Shown: piece by piece, positions 1-6,785 of the stretch | Position numbering within the stretch: the first letter of the stretch is position 1 | How the letters are laid out: the number at the start of each line of letters is the position of its first letter | Source: CAZWRV01 sp964636325 | Lineage (GTDB): Bacteria > Verrucomicrobiota > Lentisphaeria > Victivallales > GWF2-50-93 | Assembly (NCBI GenBank): GCA_964636325.1 | Contig: CAZWRV010000127.1 | Coordinates: 1-14,072, forward strand | Direction of reading: 5' to 3' | DNA: 14,072 bases | Notes under the pieces: model-generated | The model's input: only the letters and a program-made list of their open reading frames with translations | Databases searched by the model: none | What the model was told of the DNA's origin: nothing | Translations under genes and position numbers: made by a program

Positions 1-132
1 CGCCATTTATATTTTCGACAAAAACATTTTCCAAGTATTTTTTTAAGGGACTAAGTCTGCTTACGATTGGATACGGCGAGAAGCCATGGACCGAAGCCGC
101 AACCTTCACCATCAACCTGATCGAGGGGGAGC
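1..132. other. Left-edge region upstream of the sulfatase, no assigned gene
   Basis: The first 60 bases are AT-rich with an A/T tract, as in a promoter region; from about 60 on the composition becomes coding-like. One plus-strand frame is open from base 3 through this stretch and on to 539, but beyond 133 it is only an out-of-frame shadow of the sulfatase. The peptide from about 70 to 130 (containing YGEKPWTEAATFTINLIEGE) looks protein-like, but I recognise no family. It could be the tail of a gene starting outside the window or a chance open frame. No clear -35/-10 pair was found. Confidence 0.3.
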
Positions 133-1653
133 ATGGATCGCGCATCCGGATTCCGCCAGGCCGTTGTAATCATGACCGACACCCAGCGCAAGGACATGCT
201 GGGCTGCTATGCCGGCACGGGGCTCCGCACGCCTTGCCTGGACAGACTGGCGGGGCAGGGGATACGTTTCGACCGGGCCTACTGCTGCCAGCCGGTCTGC
301 GGTCCGGCGCGCTCCGCCCTTTTCACCGGCATCTTCCCCCATTCCAACGGCAGCTGGGCGAACTGCATGCCTCTGGGGGACAACGTCAAGACCATCGGAC
401 AGCGCCTCTCGGACCGGGGCGTATATACGGCATATATCGGCAAGTGGCACTTGGACGGCAGCGACTACTTCGGCCTCGGGCGCTGCCCTTCCGGCTGGGA
501 TCCGGCCTATTGGTACGACATGCGCAACTATCTAGATGATCTCTCCCCGGAGGACAGGCTAAGGTCCCGCAAGGCTGCCACGAACCGGGACGGCATCGCC
601 GCTGATTTCACGTTCGGAAGCCGCTGCAGCGACCGGGCCATAGACTGCCTAAGGAAAAATGCCGGACGCGACTTCCTGCTTGTCCTTTCTTACGACGAAC
701 CGCACCATCCGTTCCTGTGCCCGGAACCTTACGCGTCGATGTACAGGGATTTCGAATTCCCGAAGACACCCGCGTTCTACGACGATCTATCCGGAAAGCC
801 GGACCACCACCGGAAATGGTCGGCATCCTCGCCTACGCCGTTTGACATGCCGTCTTCCGAGAAGCGGGGATTCCGGCGCGTCCATGCCGACTATTTCGGA
901 TGCAACAGCTTCGTGGACAACGAGATCGGTCGCGTCATCGAGGCCGTAGACAGGCACTGCCCGGGAGCCCTCGTCGTTTACACTTCGGACCATGGGGACG
1001 GGCTCGGGGACCATGGAATCTGGAACAAGGGGGCCGCCATGTACGACTCCATCACGAACATCCCCTTCATCATCCGGTGGCCCGGGCAATCTCCTTCAAT
1101 GCAAGTGTGCAATCATCCAGTGTCGCACGTCGACCTGGTGCCGACTCTCATGGATTTGTTCGACCTTCCGCGTCCGAATCTGCTCGAAGGCAGGTCGCTG
1201 CTGCCCTGTCTGAAAAATCCAGATCTGCGGATCAACGACGCGATCTTCATGGAGTTCGCCCGCTACGAGACCGACCACGACGGCCAAGGCGGTTTTCAGC
1301 CGATCCGCTGCGTATTCGACGGCCGGCATAAGCTTGCCGTGAACCTGCTCACCAGCGACGAGTTATATGATTTGGAAGATGATCCCCACGAGCTGAAAAA
1401 CCTGATAGGCTCGGAAGAGCACTCGTCGCTTCGCGACAATCTGCACGACCGTCTGCTTGACTGGATGAACCGTACCCGGGATCCCTTCCGCGGCTACTAC
1501 TGGGGACAGCGCCCCTGGCGCACAGGCATTCCTCCGGCCGGGTGGGACTGCGCCGGGATGACCCGCCAGCGCGAGGAGGACGAACGCTACGAACTGCGCC
1601 AGCTCGACTACGAGACCGGGCTTCCAATGGTCGAAGCCACACGGAAAAAATGA
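133..1653 (+). CDS. Sulfatase (type I, Cys-type formylglycine), cytoplasmic
   Basis: A 506-residue arylsulfatase-superfamily hydrolase, full length for the family. Residues 54-61 (PVCGPARS) contain the C-x-P-x-R signature, with Cys56 the residue converted to formylglycine; in anaerobes this is usually done by the radical-SAM enzyme anSME. Other family landmarks are an N-terminal strand ending in TDTQ (15-18, first metal site), GKWH (103-106), SDHGDGLGDHG (285-295, metal and sulfate binding) and WNKG (297-300). The C-terminal motif ELYDLEDDPHELKNL (410-424) is typical of sulfatases. There is no signal peptide, so it probably acts in the cytoplasm on imported sulfated sugars. The substrate cannot be told from the sequence. 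The start at 133 is preceded by a purine-rich GAGGGGGAG stretch that is rather close to the ATG; the next Met (residue 14) lies inside the first core strand and is unlikely. The gene is alone on its strand and converges on the secreted-protein gene. Confidence 0.93.
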   Translation: MDRASGFRQAVVIMTDTQRKDMLGCYAGTGLRTPCLDRLAGQGIRFDRAYCCQPVCGPARSALFTGIFPHSNGSWANCMPLGDNVKTIGQRLSDRGVYTAYIGKWHLDGSDYFGLGRCPSGWDPAYWYDMRNYLDDLSPEDRLRSRKAATNRDGIAADFTFGSRCSDRAIDCLRKNAGRDFLLVLSYDEPHHPFLCPEPYASMYRDFEFPKTPAFYDDLSGKPDHHRKWSASSPTPFDMPSSEKRGFRRVHADYFGCNSFVDNEIGRVIEAVDRHCPGALVVYTSDHGDGLGDHGIWNKGAAMYDSITNIPFIIRWPGQSPSMQVCNHPVSHVDLVPTLMDLFDLPRPNLLEGRSLLPCLKNPDLRINDAIFMEFARYETDHDGQGGFQPIRCVFDGRHKLAVNLLTSDELYDLEDDPHELKNLIGSEEHSSLRDNLHDRLLDWMNRTRDPFRGYYWGQRPWRTGIPPAGWDCAGMTRQREEDERYELRQLDYETGLPMVEATRKK

Positions 1654-1724
1654 TCCTGACGGCCGCAGTTGAAAAGATGCTATGTAATTTAAAATTATTA
1701 TAATAAGGCAGTTACATATTTTGA

Positions 1725-1749
1725 GGCTTTCACCTGGCGGGTGAAAGCC
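1725..1749. repeat. 10-bp perfect hairpin downstream of the sulfatase
   Basis: GGCTTTCACC and GGTGAAAGCC form a perfect 10-bp stem around a 5-base loop, 72 bases after the sulfatase stop. Neither strand has a proper T-tract after it, so it is not a canonical intrinsic terminator. It may still protect or weakly terminate the convergent transcripts. Confidence 0.6.
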
Positions 1750-1765
1750 GGTTCGCGCATATTTT

Positions 1766-1781
1766 CAACCCGCATGGGTTG
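1766..1781. repeat. 6-bp hairpin CAACCC-GCAT-GGGTTG
   Basis: A perfect 6-bp inverted repeat with a GCAT loop, lying between the sulfatase-side hairpin and the longer inverted repeat that follows. It has no T-tract on either strand. It is one of several stem-loops crowded into this convergent intergenic region. Confidence 0.5.
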
Positions 1782-1782
1782 C

Positions 1783-1870
1783 CCGCATTCGCCATATCTG
1801 CTTCGTTAGCTTCAACTTGCAGCGGTTACCACAGCTGCGTCTTGCCGCCTTGCAGCTACGGCGAATGCGG
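1783..1870. repeat. Palindromic element with 11-bp terminal inverted repeats
   Basis: CCGCATTCGCC (1783-1793) and GGCGAATGCGG (1860-1870) are perfect inverted repeats enclosing 66 bases. Inside is a second nested inverted pair, AGCTGC (1833-1838) and GCAGCT (1852-1857). The whole could fold into a branched stem-loop. It sits between two convergent genes and looks like a REP/BIME-type or other small dispersed element; only one full copy is in the window. Bases 1860-1880 resemble 6723-6745, which supports a dispersed origin. Confidence 0.5.
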
Positions 1871-1924
1871 CCGACTGCGGCAATTAGGGTGATTGATTTC
1901 CAACAGACGCCTGGGGCAATACGC

Positions 1925-4297
1925 TTATCTGATCAGCTGCCAGTCGATTTTTCCGCCTTCGGGTGCGGGCGTGGAAAATTCGACGGTGAACCCGTCCGCG
2001 GCCTTCTTGACGACGCTGTCCATTGTCAGCCAGGACGGCTGGACGTTGATTGAATATTGCGCGTCGGGTTCGGGCTTTGCGAACTTGATTTCGGCGTTCT
2101 TGCTGTCCTTTGCAACCTTGACGTCGATGCCGCGGAGGTTGGCCGCCTTTGTGCCTGTGGCGGAGACGCCGGCTATTTCCTGCAGGCCTGCACCGGCCAT
2201 GCTGAGATCGCCACCTGAGATTTTCATGTCGCCTGTCGCGGGGCTGACCGCGAGCGTTGTGGAGGCGGTGGCGTCGTGGTGCAGCCACTTCATGGTCTGG
2301 GGGCGCATGTTCGGCTGGCGGAAGAGTATGGCGGAGCTTACCATGTCGGCGTTGAAGGATATGCCGTCGTTGGCCGTGGCGCCAATATTTATTCCGGTCA
2401 GGAAGGAAGGCTGCTTGTCCTTCTTCGCCTCGATGTCCTCGAGCCGTCCCGTGCCGCCTATGGAAAACGCGTCGTTCATCGCGCAGCGGGAATAGTTGAG
2501 GACGGTGACGCCGCTGTCCTCCATCGTCGAGGGGAGCTGGTTATGGAAGCGTACCCTGAATCCGACGGGGTTGGCGGGATCCGCGCCGATGGCGAGCTCG
2601 ATGGGATCTCCAGGCTGGAAGTCGAACTTGGTTCCCTTGTCCGGGGAAACACTGAACTTGATTTTGCGGGGGTCCTCATTCTTTATATACGGGCGGTCGA
2701 CCCAGCCCTGGCCGACGTCGCTCACGAAGGCGCCGGGCGCGATGGCGTAGCTCATCGGCTTTTCGTGGCCGTCCCTGGTGTAGTTGTTCCTGTCGAAGAG
2801 GAGCGGGGCGCCGGCGTTGCATGCCGCCCACCGTATCCTCTCGATGCGGATGCACTTGGTCCCGTCCGGATTCTCGCTGAATTCGCGGATCTGGTACCAG
2901 CGGCATACGTCGCGTTTCGGATCGGCGGAAGCGTAGCCGGTGCTGCCGTCCTTGGGCGTGATGCATTCGGACGGATCGGTGATCGCGAAGTAACGGCCGA
3001 TGACATCCTTTGTCCATCCGCAGTCGGGCGAGCCGATTATGCGTCCGCCGAGGAGGTTGATGCCGTCGACTATCAGGCTCGGATATGCCTTGCCCTTGTA
3101 GGCGTTCTCCACTTTTCTCACAGGCTGCAGCGCCCAGGTCGTGAGCGGAGGTTTTTCCCCCTTGAAAGCTGCGAGTTTCGCAAGATCGACGGTTCTTCCG
3201 TCTTCGACGAGGACAGACGCGTCGGCGAACATTCCCGCCCAGTCCTCGGGAGCGACGACCACCACGGAGCTTTTCGTGATCCATTTATCCTTGTTCATGT
3301 TGATGAGGGGGCGGCAGCTCGCCAGCTTGTCCGGGCATTCTGCGCCCTCGGCCTTGAAGACGAGTTCGTCCTTGGCGGGATCCTTTGCCTCCACGACGCC
3401 GTGGAACGCGGTCACGTCGTAGACAGTCTCGCAGTTGTATATGCAGGCCATCTCGTCGCCGAGCCCGGTGAAGACGTCGCCCTGGTTGAACATCGAGGCG
3501 CTGATCATGAAGGCGTCGCCCTGCGAATACTGCCTGCGCGTCACCTGGAAGTCCATCGTCTGGTTGTTGGAGTTTGTCACGCTTTCGAGCTGGGAGATGC
3601 CGGTGACGTGCTTGTTGTAGACGATGCAGCCCTTCGGGTGCGGGTGCTTGAAGTCGCCGACCAGGAACGGCAGGTTCTTCTCCTTGTCCCATCCGAGGTC
3701 CTTGACGTAGATCTGGTCGTATGGCTGATTGTAGTTCTTCGAACCGCCGGTGACGTTGATGAACTGCCCGACGTAGATGCCGCGGATGGTAGGAAGGTAT
3801 AGGCGCTGGTTCTCGCCGGCCTTCACCTCCTCGGAGGAATACTGCATGTAGCTTGAGGCCCCGTGAGTGACTATGTTGCGCAGCTCCTGGAGATTCATAA
3901 CCCCTTGGAAGGGAAGGCTTTTGTCCTTCTGGTTGATTGTCCGGGAAATTCTCTGTCCGGCCCAGGCGCTGGGGGAGGGGCTGCCGATGGACGGAGCGAT
4001 AAGGTCGGCGTAGCCGCCGCGGAGGTCGAGCACGGTTATCACCGGGGCTTCGTCGCGCGACTGCTGGAACGTGTTGACGACGCTCCAGGCCTTCGGCGCG
4101 TAGGACGGGATTATGAGAAGGCCGCCTCCTTGCGCAAGCATTTCGGCTGCAGCCTTCTGATACGCCGCCTCGGCCTGAGCGGGACTGGCGATGTCCCCGT
4201 AGTCGGACAGGATGCAGACGCTGCTTTTAGAGCTCTGGCCCCAGGACGAGATCGCGAGGAGCCCCGCGGCGATTGCGGACATGACGGACTTTTTCAT
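1925..4297 (-). CDS. Large secreted protein of unknown function, tail-fibre-like C-terminus
   Basis: 790 residues that I do not recognise as a named family. Residues 1-21 form a signal peptide (MKK, a hydrophobic Ala/Leu core, small residues before Gln21), so export is expected. Residues 32-70 (DYGDIASPAQAEAAY, then GGGLLIIPSYAP) resemble the opening of pectate-lyase-like or tailspike beta-helix proteins, where a residue pair is followed by a Gly-rich turn and a strand. The middle is rich in Gly, Asn and aromatic residues and gives no clear catalytic motif. Residues 679-790 (including ANLRGIDVKV and a final DWQLIR) look like a beta-rich repeat followed by a beta-sandwich, similar in style to phage tail-fibre ends. 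The start is well supported by AGGAGG five bases before the ATG. A candidate promoter and operator lie about 100 bases upstream. It could be a surface adhesin, a polysaccharide-binding protein or a polysaccharide lyase; the last is inference only. Confidence 0.85.
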   Translation of the reverse strand: MKKSVMSAIAAGLLAISSWGQSSKSSVCILSDYGDIASPAQAEAAYQKAAAEMLAQGGGLLIIPSYAPKAWSVVNTFQQSRDEAPVITVLDLRGGYADLIAPSIGSPSPSAWAGQRISRTINQKDKSLPFQGVMNLQELRNIVTHGASSYMQYSSEEVKAGENQRLYLPTIRGIYVGQFINVTGGSKNYNQPYDQIYVKDLGWDKEKNLPFLVGDFKHPHPKGCIVYNKHVTGISQLESVTNSNNQTMDFQVTRRQYSQGDAFMISASMFNQGDVFTGLGDEMACIYNCETVYDVTAFHGVVEAKDPAKDELVFKAEGAECPDKLASCRPLINMNKDKWITKSSVVVVAPEDWAGMFADASVLVEDGRTVDLAKLAAFKGEKPPLTTWALQPVRKVENAYKGKAYPSLIVDGINLLGGRIIGSPDCGWTKDVIGRYFAITDPSECITPKDGSTGYASADPKRDVCRWYQIREFSENPDGTKCIRIERIRWAACNAGAPLLFDRNNYTRDGHEKPMSYAIAPGAFVSDVGQGWVDRPYIKNEDPRKIKFSVSPDKGTKFDFQPGDPIELAIGADPANPVGFRVRFHNQLPSTMEDSGVTVLNYSRCAMNDAFSIGGTGRLEDIEAKKDKQPSFLTGINIGATANDGISFNADMVSSAILFRQPNMRPQTMKWLHHDATASTTLAVSPATGDMKISGGDLSMAGAGLQEIAGVSATGTKAANLRGIDVKVAKDSKNAEIKFAKPEPDAQYSINVQPSWLTMDSVVKKAADGFTVEFSTPAPEGGKIDWQLIR

Positions 4298-4389
4298 GCT
4301 TGCCTCCTAATTTCTTTTATTGGTTCGGTATATTTGCTATTTCCAAAGATCCGGACGCGGCAAGCACGTCCCTCGATTTGCGGACGGAG

Positions 4390-4417
4390 GGTCATGCTTG
4401 TCATGACCGTTATTATA
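4390..4417 (-). promoter_or_regulatory. Candidate promoter -10 with adjacent operator, for the secreted-protein gene
   Basis: On the minus strand a consensus TATAAT lies at 4412-4417. Immediately downstream is a perfect 7-bp inverted repeat, GGTCATG-N5-CATGACC (4390-4408), where transcription would start. The -35 is poor (ATAACG at 17 bases), which fits an activator-dependent or regulated promoter. Start and operator lie about 100 bases upstream of the ATG at 4297. The repressor or activator is not in the window. Confidence 0.45.
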
Positions 4418-4468
4418 GAGTTTTGAGGGCACCTCGTTATAATTAAATGATCGTCGGCTTTGAACCTC

Positions 4469-4696
4469 CTAGAAGACGCATGCCTCATATATGGCCCACA
4501 GGATGGAAAGGACGCATCCGCCGATGAATCCGAAGATGGCCGAGAAAGTGTGTTGGGAATTCAGCTCCCCCTTCCCAGCGCTGAAATGTTCCTTGAGCCT
4601 TGTGTGAAGCCTAGAGATGAAGTCGCGGATGGCGTCTTCGGCTTCCTCATCCAGGCAGACATCCACGTTGAGATTTCTGGAGTATCTACGAGCCAT
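4469..4696 (-). CDS. Small single-pass membrane protein, unknown function
   Basis: 75 residues with a charged N-terminal half (1-48, probably helical, with DEEAEDAIRDF and RLHTRLKEHF) and one hydrophobic helix at about 50-70 (FSAIFGFIGGCVLSILWAIY). No family was recognised. It begins 27 bases after the rpiB-glyA stop, so it is probably co-transcribed with that gene. A GGAGGAG ribosome site lies 16 bases before the ATG, farther than usual; an in-frame CTG four codons upstream would be better spaced but is a rare start, so I keep ATG. The coding potential is reasonable but the gene is short. Confidence 0.6.
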   Translation of the reverse strand: MARRYSRNLNVDVCLDEEAEDAIRDFISRLHTRLKEHFSAGKGELNSQHTFSAIFGFIGGCVLSILWAIYEACVF

Positions 4697-4723
4697 ATTA
4701 GCCGGCAGTATTCTCCTCCAAAA

Positions 4724-6448
4724 TTATACGATCAGCTGGGGCAGCGGGAATTTCCTGGTCAACATCGAAACCTCCTCGCCTATTGTGCGGAGGGCGTTGT
4801 CGTCGCTTCTGGCGGCGACGGCCTTGTCGATCCATTCTGCCACATGAACCATCTCGGCCTCCTTCATCCCTCTGGTGGTGACGGCGGGGGTTCCGATCCT
4901 GATGCCGCTGGTGACCATGGGCTTTTCGGGGTCGAAGGGGATCATGTTCTTGTTGACTGTGATCCTGGCCTTGTCGAGGGCGGTGGCGGCGTCCTTGCCG
5001 GTGATCTTCTTAGGCCTGAGGTCGACGAGCATCAGGTGGTTGTCGGTTCCGCCGGAGACGATCCTGAAGCCGAGGCGCGCGAGTTCCGCGGCCAGCCTGG
5101 TCGCGTTCCTGCGGATCTGCCTCTGGTATTCCTTGAACTCGTCGGTCATGGCTTCGCCGAAGCATGCGGCCTTTGCGGCGATCGTGTGCATCATGGGGCC
5201 GCCCTGGAGCCCGGGGAAGAGCTTCGAGTTGACGGCCTTGATGTGCTCGTTCTTGCAGAGGATGAGTCCGGAGCGCGGGCCGCGTAGCGTCTTGTGGGTG
5301 GTCGAGGTCACGATGTCGGAGTAGGGGACCGGGCTGGGGTGTTCGCCTGCGGCGACGAGGCCGGCGATGTGGGCCATGTCCACGACGAGCTTCGCCTGAA
5401 CCGAGTCGGCGATCTCCCTGAACCGCTTGAAGTCTATGGTCCGGGGATAGGCGCTTGCGCCGACCATGACGAGCTTCGGCCTGTGTTCGGCCGCGAGTTT
5501 CGCAACTGTCTCGTAGTCAATGGTCTCGGTCTCCTTTGAAACGCCGTAGGGGACGATCTTGTACAGCATCCCGCTGAAGTTCATCGGGTGGCCGTGGGTG
5601 AGGTGCCCTCCGTGCGCCAGGTCCATGGCGAGGACGGTGTCGCCGGGGTTGATGAGCGCGAAGTATGCGGCCATGTTTGCCTGGCTTCCGGAGTGCGGCT
5701 GGACATTGGCCGCCTCGGCGCCGAAGAGTTTGCAGGCGCGCTCGATCGCAAGGGATTCGACGTCGTCGACGACCTCGCATCCGTTGTAGTATCTCTTGCC
5801 CGGGTAGCCTTCGGCATATTTGTTGGTGAGGACGGTTCCTTGGGCGGCCCGTACCGAGCAGCTCGCGAAGTTTTCGGAAGCGATGAGCTCCAGCCCTTCG
5901 TCTTCCCGTGCCACCTCCCGGTCGAGCATTGCGGCGAGCTGGGGGTCCGGCTTCCTGACCGCGGCGATCTCATCGTAGGAGAGGACTTCGATTTTTTCGA
6001 GCCTCCTGGCGTGCCTCTCCTCCGCGCTGAACGGGGTGGCCAGCCAGGCGTCCGTTATTTTGACGGCCTTGTCGAAATCGATGTAGTCGCCCGGAAGGAT
6101 GAGGACGTTGGAGCAGTTGTGGGATCTGGAAGCCTTGGCGATCTTTTCGTCGTAGGCGACGGCGGCGCGGACGCCGTGGAAGCGGTTTGCGACGATGCCC
6201 ATGCCGACGCCGGACCTGCAAATCAGGATGCCGCAGTTCAGCTTTCCGGTCGAGACAGCCTTGGAAAGGGCGCTGCCGAAGTCGGAGTAGTCGTCCTCGG
6301 GATCAAGGCAGCACGGGCCGAAGTCCTCCGTCTTGAACCCCTTGGATCCGAGATGCGCCGCGAGCTTCTTTTTGAATTCGAATCCGCCGTGGTCGGCCGC
6401 GATGCCGATTGCCGATCCAGTTCCGAGCCAGTCCTTGATGCCTGCCAT
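4724..6448 (-). CDS. rpiB-glyA: RpiB-GlyA fusion: ribose-5-phosphate isomerase B / serine hydroxymethyltransferase
   Basis: 574 residues carrying two complete enzymes. Residues about 10-155 are RpiB, which interconverts ribose 5-phosphate and ribulose 5-phosphate: AADHGGFEFK (17-26), catalytic Cys77 in GILICRSGVGMGIVANR (73-89), and His110 in SRSHN. Residues about 156-574 are serine hydroxymethyltransferase, which converts serine and tetrahydrofolate to glycine and methylene-tetrahydrofolate: LIASENF (188-194), YAEGYPGKRYY (211-221), SGSQAN (253-258), DMAHIAGLVAAG (357-368), and PLP-lysine Lys386 in TSTTHK. Both parts are of normal length, joined by a short linker with no stop. The ATG at 6448 has GGAG three bases upstream; the ATG at 6457 has no better site. 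A longer frame to 6517 only translates an intergenic repeat (6487-6509) and is not the real start. It is cytoplasmic. rpiB and glyA are neighbours in many bacteria, so fusion is a natural next step, but an assembly artefact should be excluded. Confidence 0.93.
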   Translation of the reverse strand: MAGIKDWLGTGSAIGIAADHGGFEFKKKLAAHLGSKGFKTEDFGPCCLDPEDDYSDFGSALSKAVSTGKLNCGILICRSGVGMGIVANRFHGVRAAVAYDEKIAKASRSHNCSNVLILPGDYIDFDKAVKITDAWLATPFSAEERHARRLEKIEVLSYDEIAAVRKPDPQLAAMLDREVAREDEGLELIASENFASCSVRAAQGTVLTNKYAEGYPGKRYYNGCEVVDDVESLAIERACKLFGAEAANVQPHSGSQANMAAYFALINPGDTVLAMDLAHGGHLTHGHPMNFSGMLYKIVPYGVSKETETIDYETVAKLAAEHRPKLVMVGASAYPRTIDFKRFREIADSVQAKLVVDMAHIAGLVAAGEHPSPVPYSDIVTSTTHKTLRGPRSGLILCKNEHIKAVNSKLFPGLQGGPMMHTIAAKAACFGEAMTDEFKEYQRQIRRNATRLAAELARLGFRIVSGGTDNHLMLVDLRPKKITGKDAATALDKARITVNKNMIPFDPEKPMVTSGIRIGTPAVTTRGMKEAEMVHVAEWIDKAVAARSDDNALRTIGEEVSMLTRKFPLPQLIV

Positions 6449-6486
6449 ATTCTCCATCCTTGGTTCAAATGATAAACTATATTTGA

Positions 6487-6509
6487 CGCAAAGCCGCAAA
6501 GGCGCAAAG
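6487..6509 (+). repeat. Dispersed GCAAAG repeat, copy 1
   Basis: Three tandem units of the form NCGCAAAG. A similar 23-base stretch at 6794-6816 on the minus strand agrees at 20 of 23 positions, so the two face each other across about 280 bases. Repeats of this kind are common in intergenic DNA of several phyla. This copy would be transcribed as part of the rpiB-glyA leader. Confidence 0.65.
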
Positions 6510-6536
6510 AATACCACTTATATATAAGATTTTAAA
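6508..6536 (-). promoter_or_regulatory. Weak candidate promoter of rpiB-glyA
   Basis: On the minus strand TTTAAA (6531-6536) and TATTCT (6508-6513) are spaced 17 bases apart, each matching consensus at four of six positions. The spacer contains the perfect 12-base palindrome CTTATATATAAG (6517-6528). The match is modest, and the AT-rich stretch could give it by chance. Confidence 0.3.
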
Positions 6537-6550
6537 GTGCGGAGTTTAAA

Positions 6551-6696
6551 TTTTCAGATTTCCTGACCCGCCCATTATGAAAAGCTTAAAACCGGCAGGA
6601 AAATGCCCATGTGACTTTTCAGAGCTGGGTGCCTGAAATCTGAACTGAAATACCTTCCGGGGGTCTGTATTTCCACACATCTCTTTTTCCCACGGA
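6551..6696 (+). repeat. Intergenic repeat family, copy A
   Basis: About 146 bases that align by eye along their whole length with 11265-11408. Shared landmarks in order: TTTTCAGATTTCCT (then ACCCGCC), CTTTTCAG, GAAATCTGAA, TGAAATAC, TTCC, GTATTTC, and a final CCACGGA after a T-rich run. Each copy has two nested inverted pairs: CAGATTTC/GAAATCTG (6555-6562 and 6635-6642) and GAAATAC/GTATTTC (6647-6653 and 6667-6673). It lies 3' of the phosphatase gene and upstream of rpiB-glyA. No coding potential was seen. Confidence 0.75.
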
Positions 6697-6785
6697 TCAG
6701 ATCCGCGCAGCGCGGGGTGATGGCGAACCTTGCGGCCGATTGCGGGGCAAATACAGGCGTATTGCTGGTTGGTCGAGTTCCGCTT
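6697..6785. other. Remainder of the phosphatase/rpiB-glyA gap
   Basis: No gene. It holds the short hairpin CCGCG-CAG-CGCGG (6703-6715) and TGCGGCCGATTGCGG (6731-6745), which resembles TGCGGCCGACTGCGG at 1866-1880; GGCGAA precedes both. This is probably a degraded dispersed repeat fragment. Confidence 0.4.

Noticed and set aside
1783..1870. Integron attC site
   Set aside because: It is palindromic and of suitable length, but the arms lack the conserved GTTRRRY and RYYYAAC cores, and no integrase or cassette array is present.
2276..3802. 508-residue open frame on the plus strand opposite the secreted-protein gene
   Set aside because: A shadow produced by GC-rich codon bias. The minus-strand gene has a signal peptide and a strong ribosome site; this frame has neither and its translation is low-complexity Val/Asp/Gly-rich.
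4400..4409. TCATGACCG motif also seen near 169 and 13408
   Set aside because: The other occurrences lie inside coding sequence and have no second half-site, so they are chance matches rather than operators.
4294..4488. 64-residue minus-strand frame whose stop overlaps the secreted-protein start as ATGA
   Set aside because: The overlap suggests coupling, but the frame crosses the candidate promoter, has no good ribosome site and gives no recognisable peptide. Probably chance.
6449..6517. Longer N-terminus for the RpiB-GlyA protein
   Set aside because: The extra residues (containing FFAPLRLCVK) are only a translation of the dispersed repeat at 6487-6509, a familiar spurious peptide, and there is no ribosome site.
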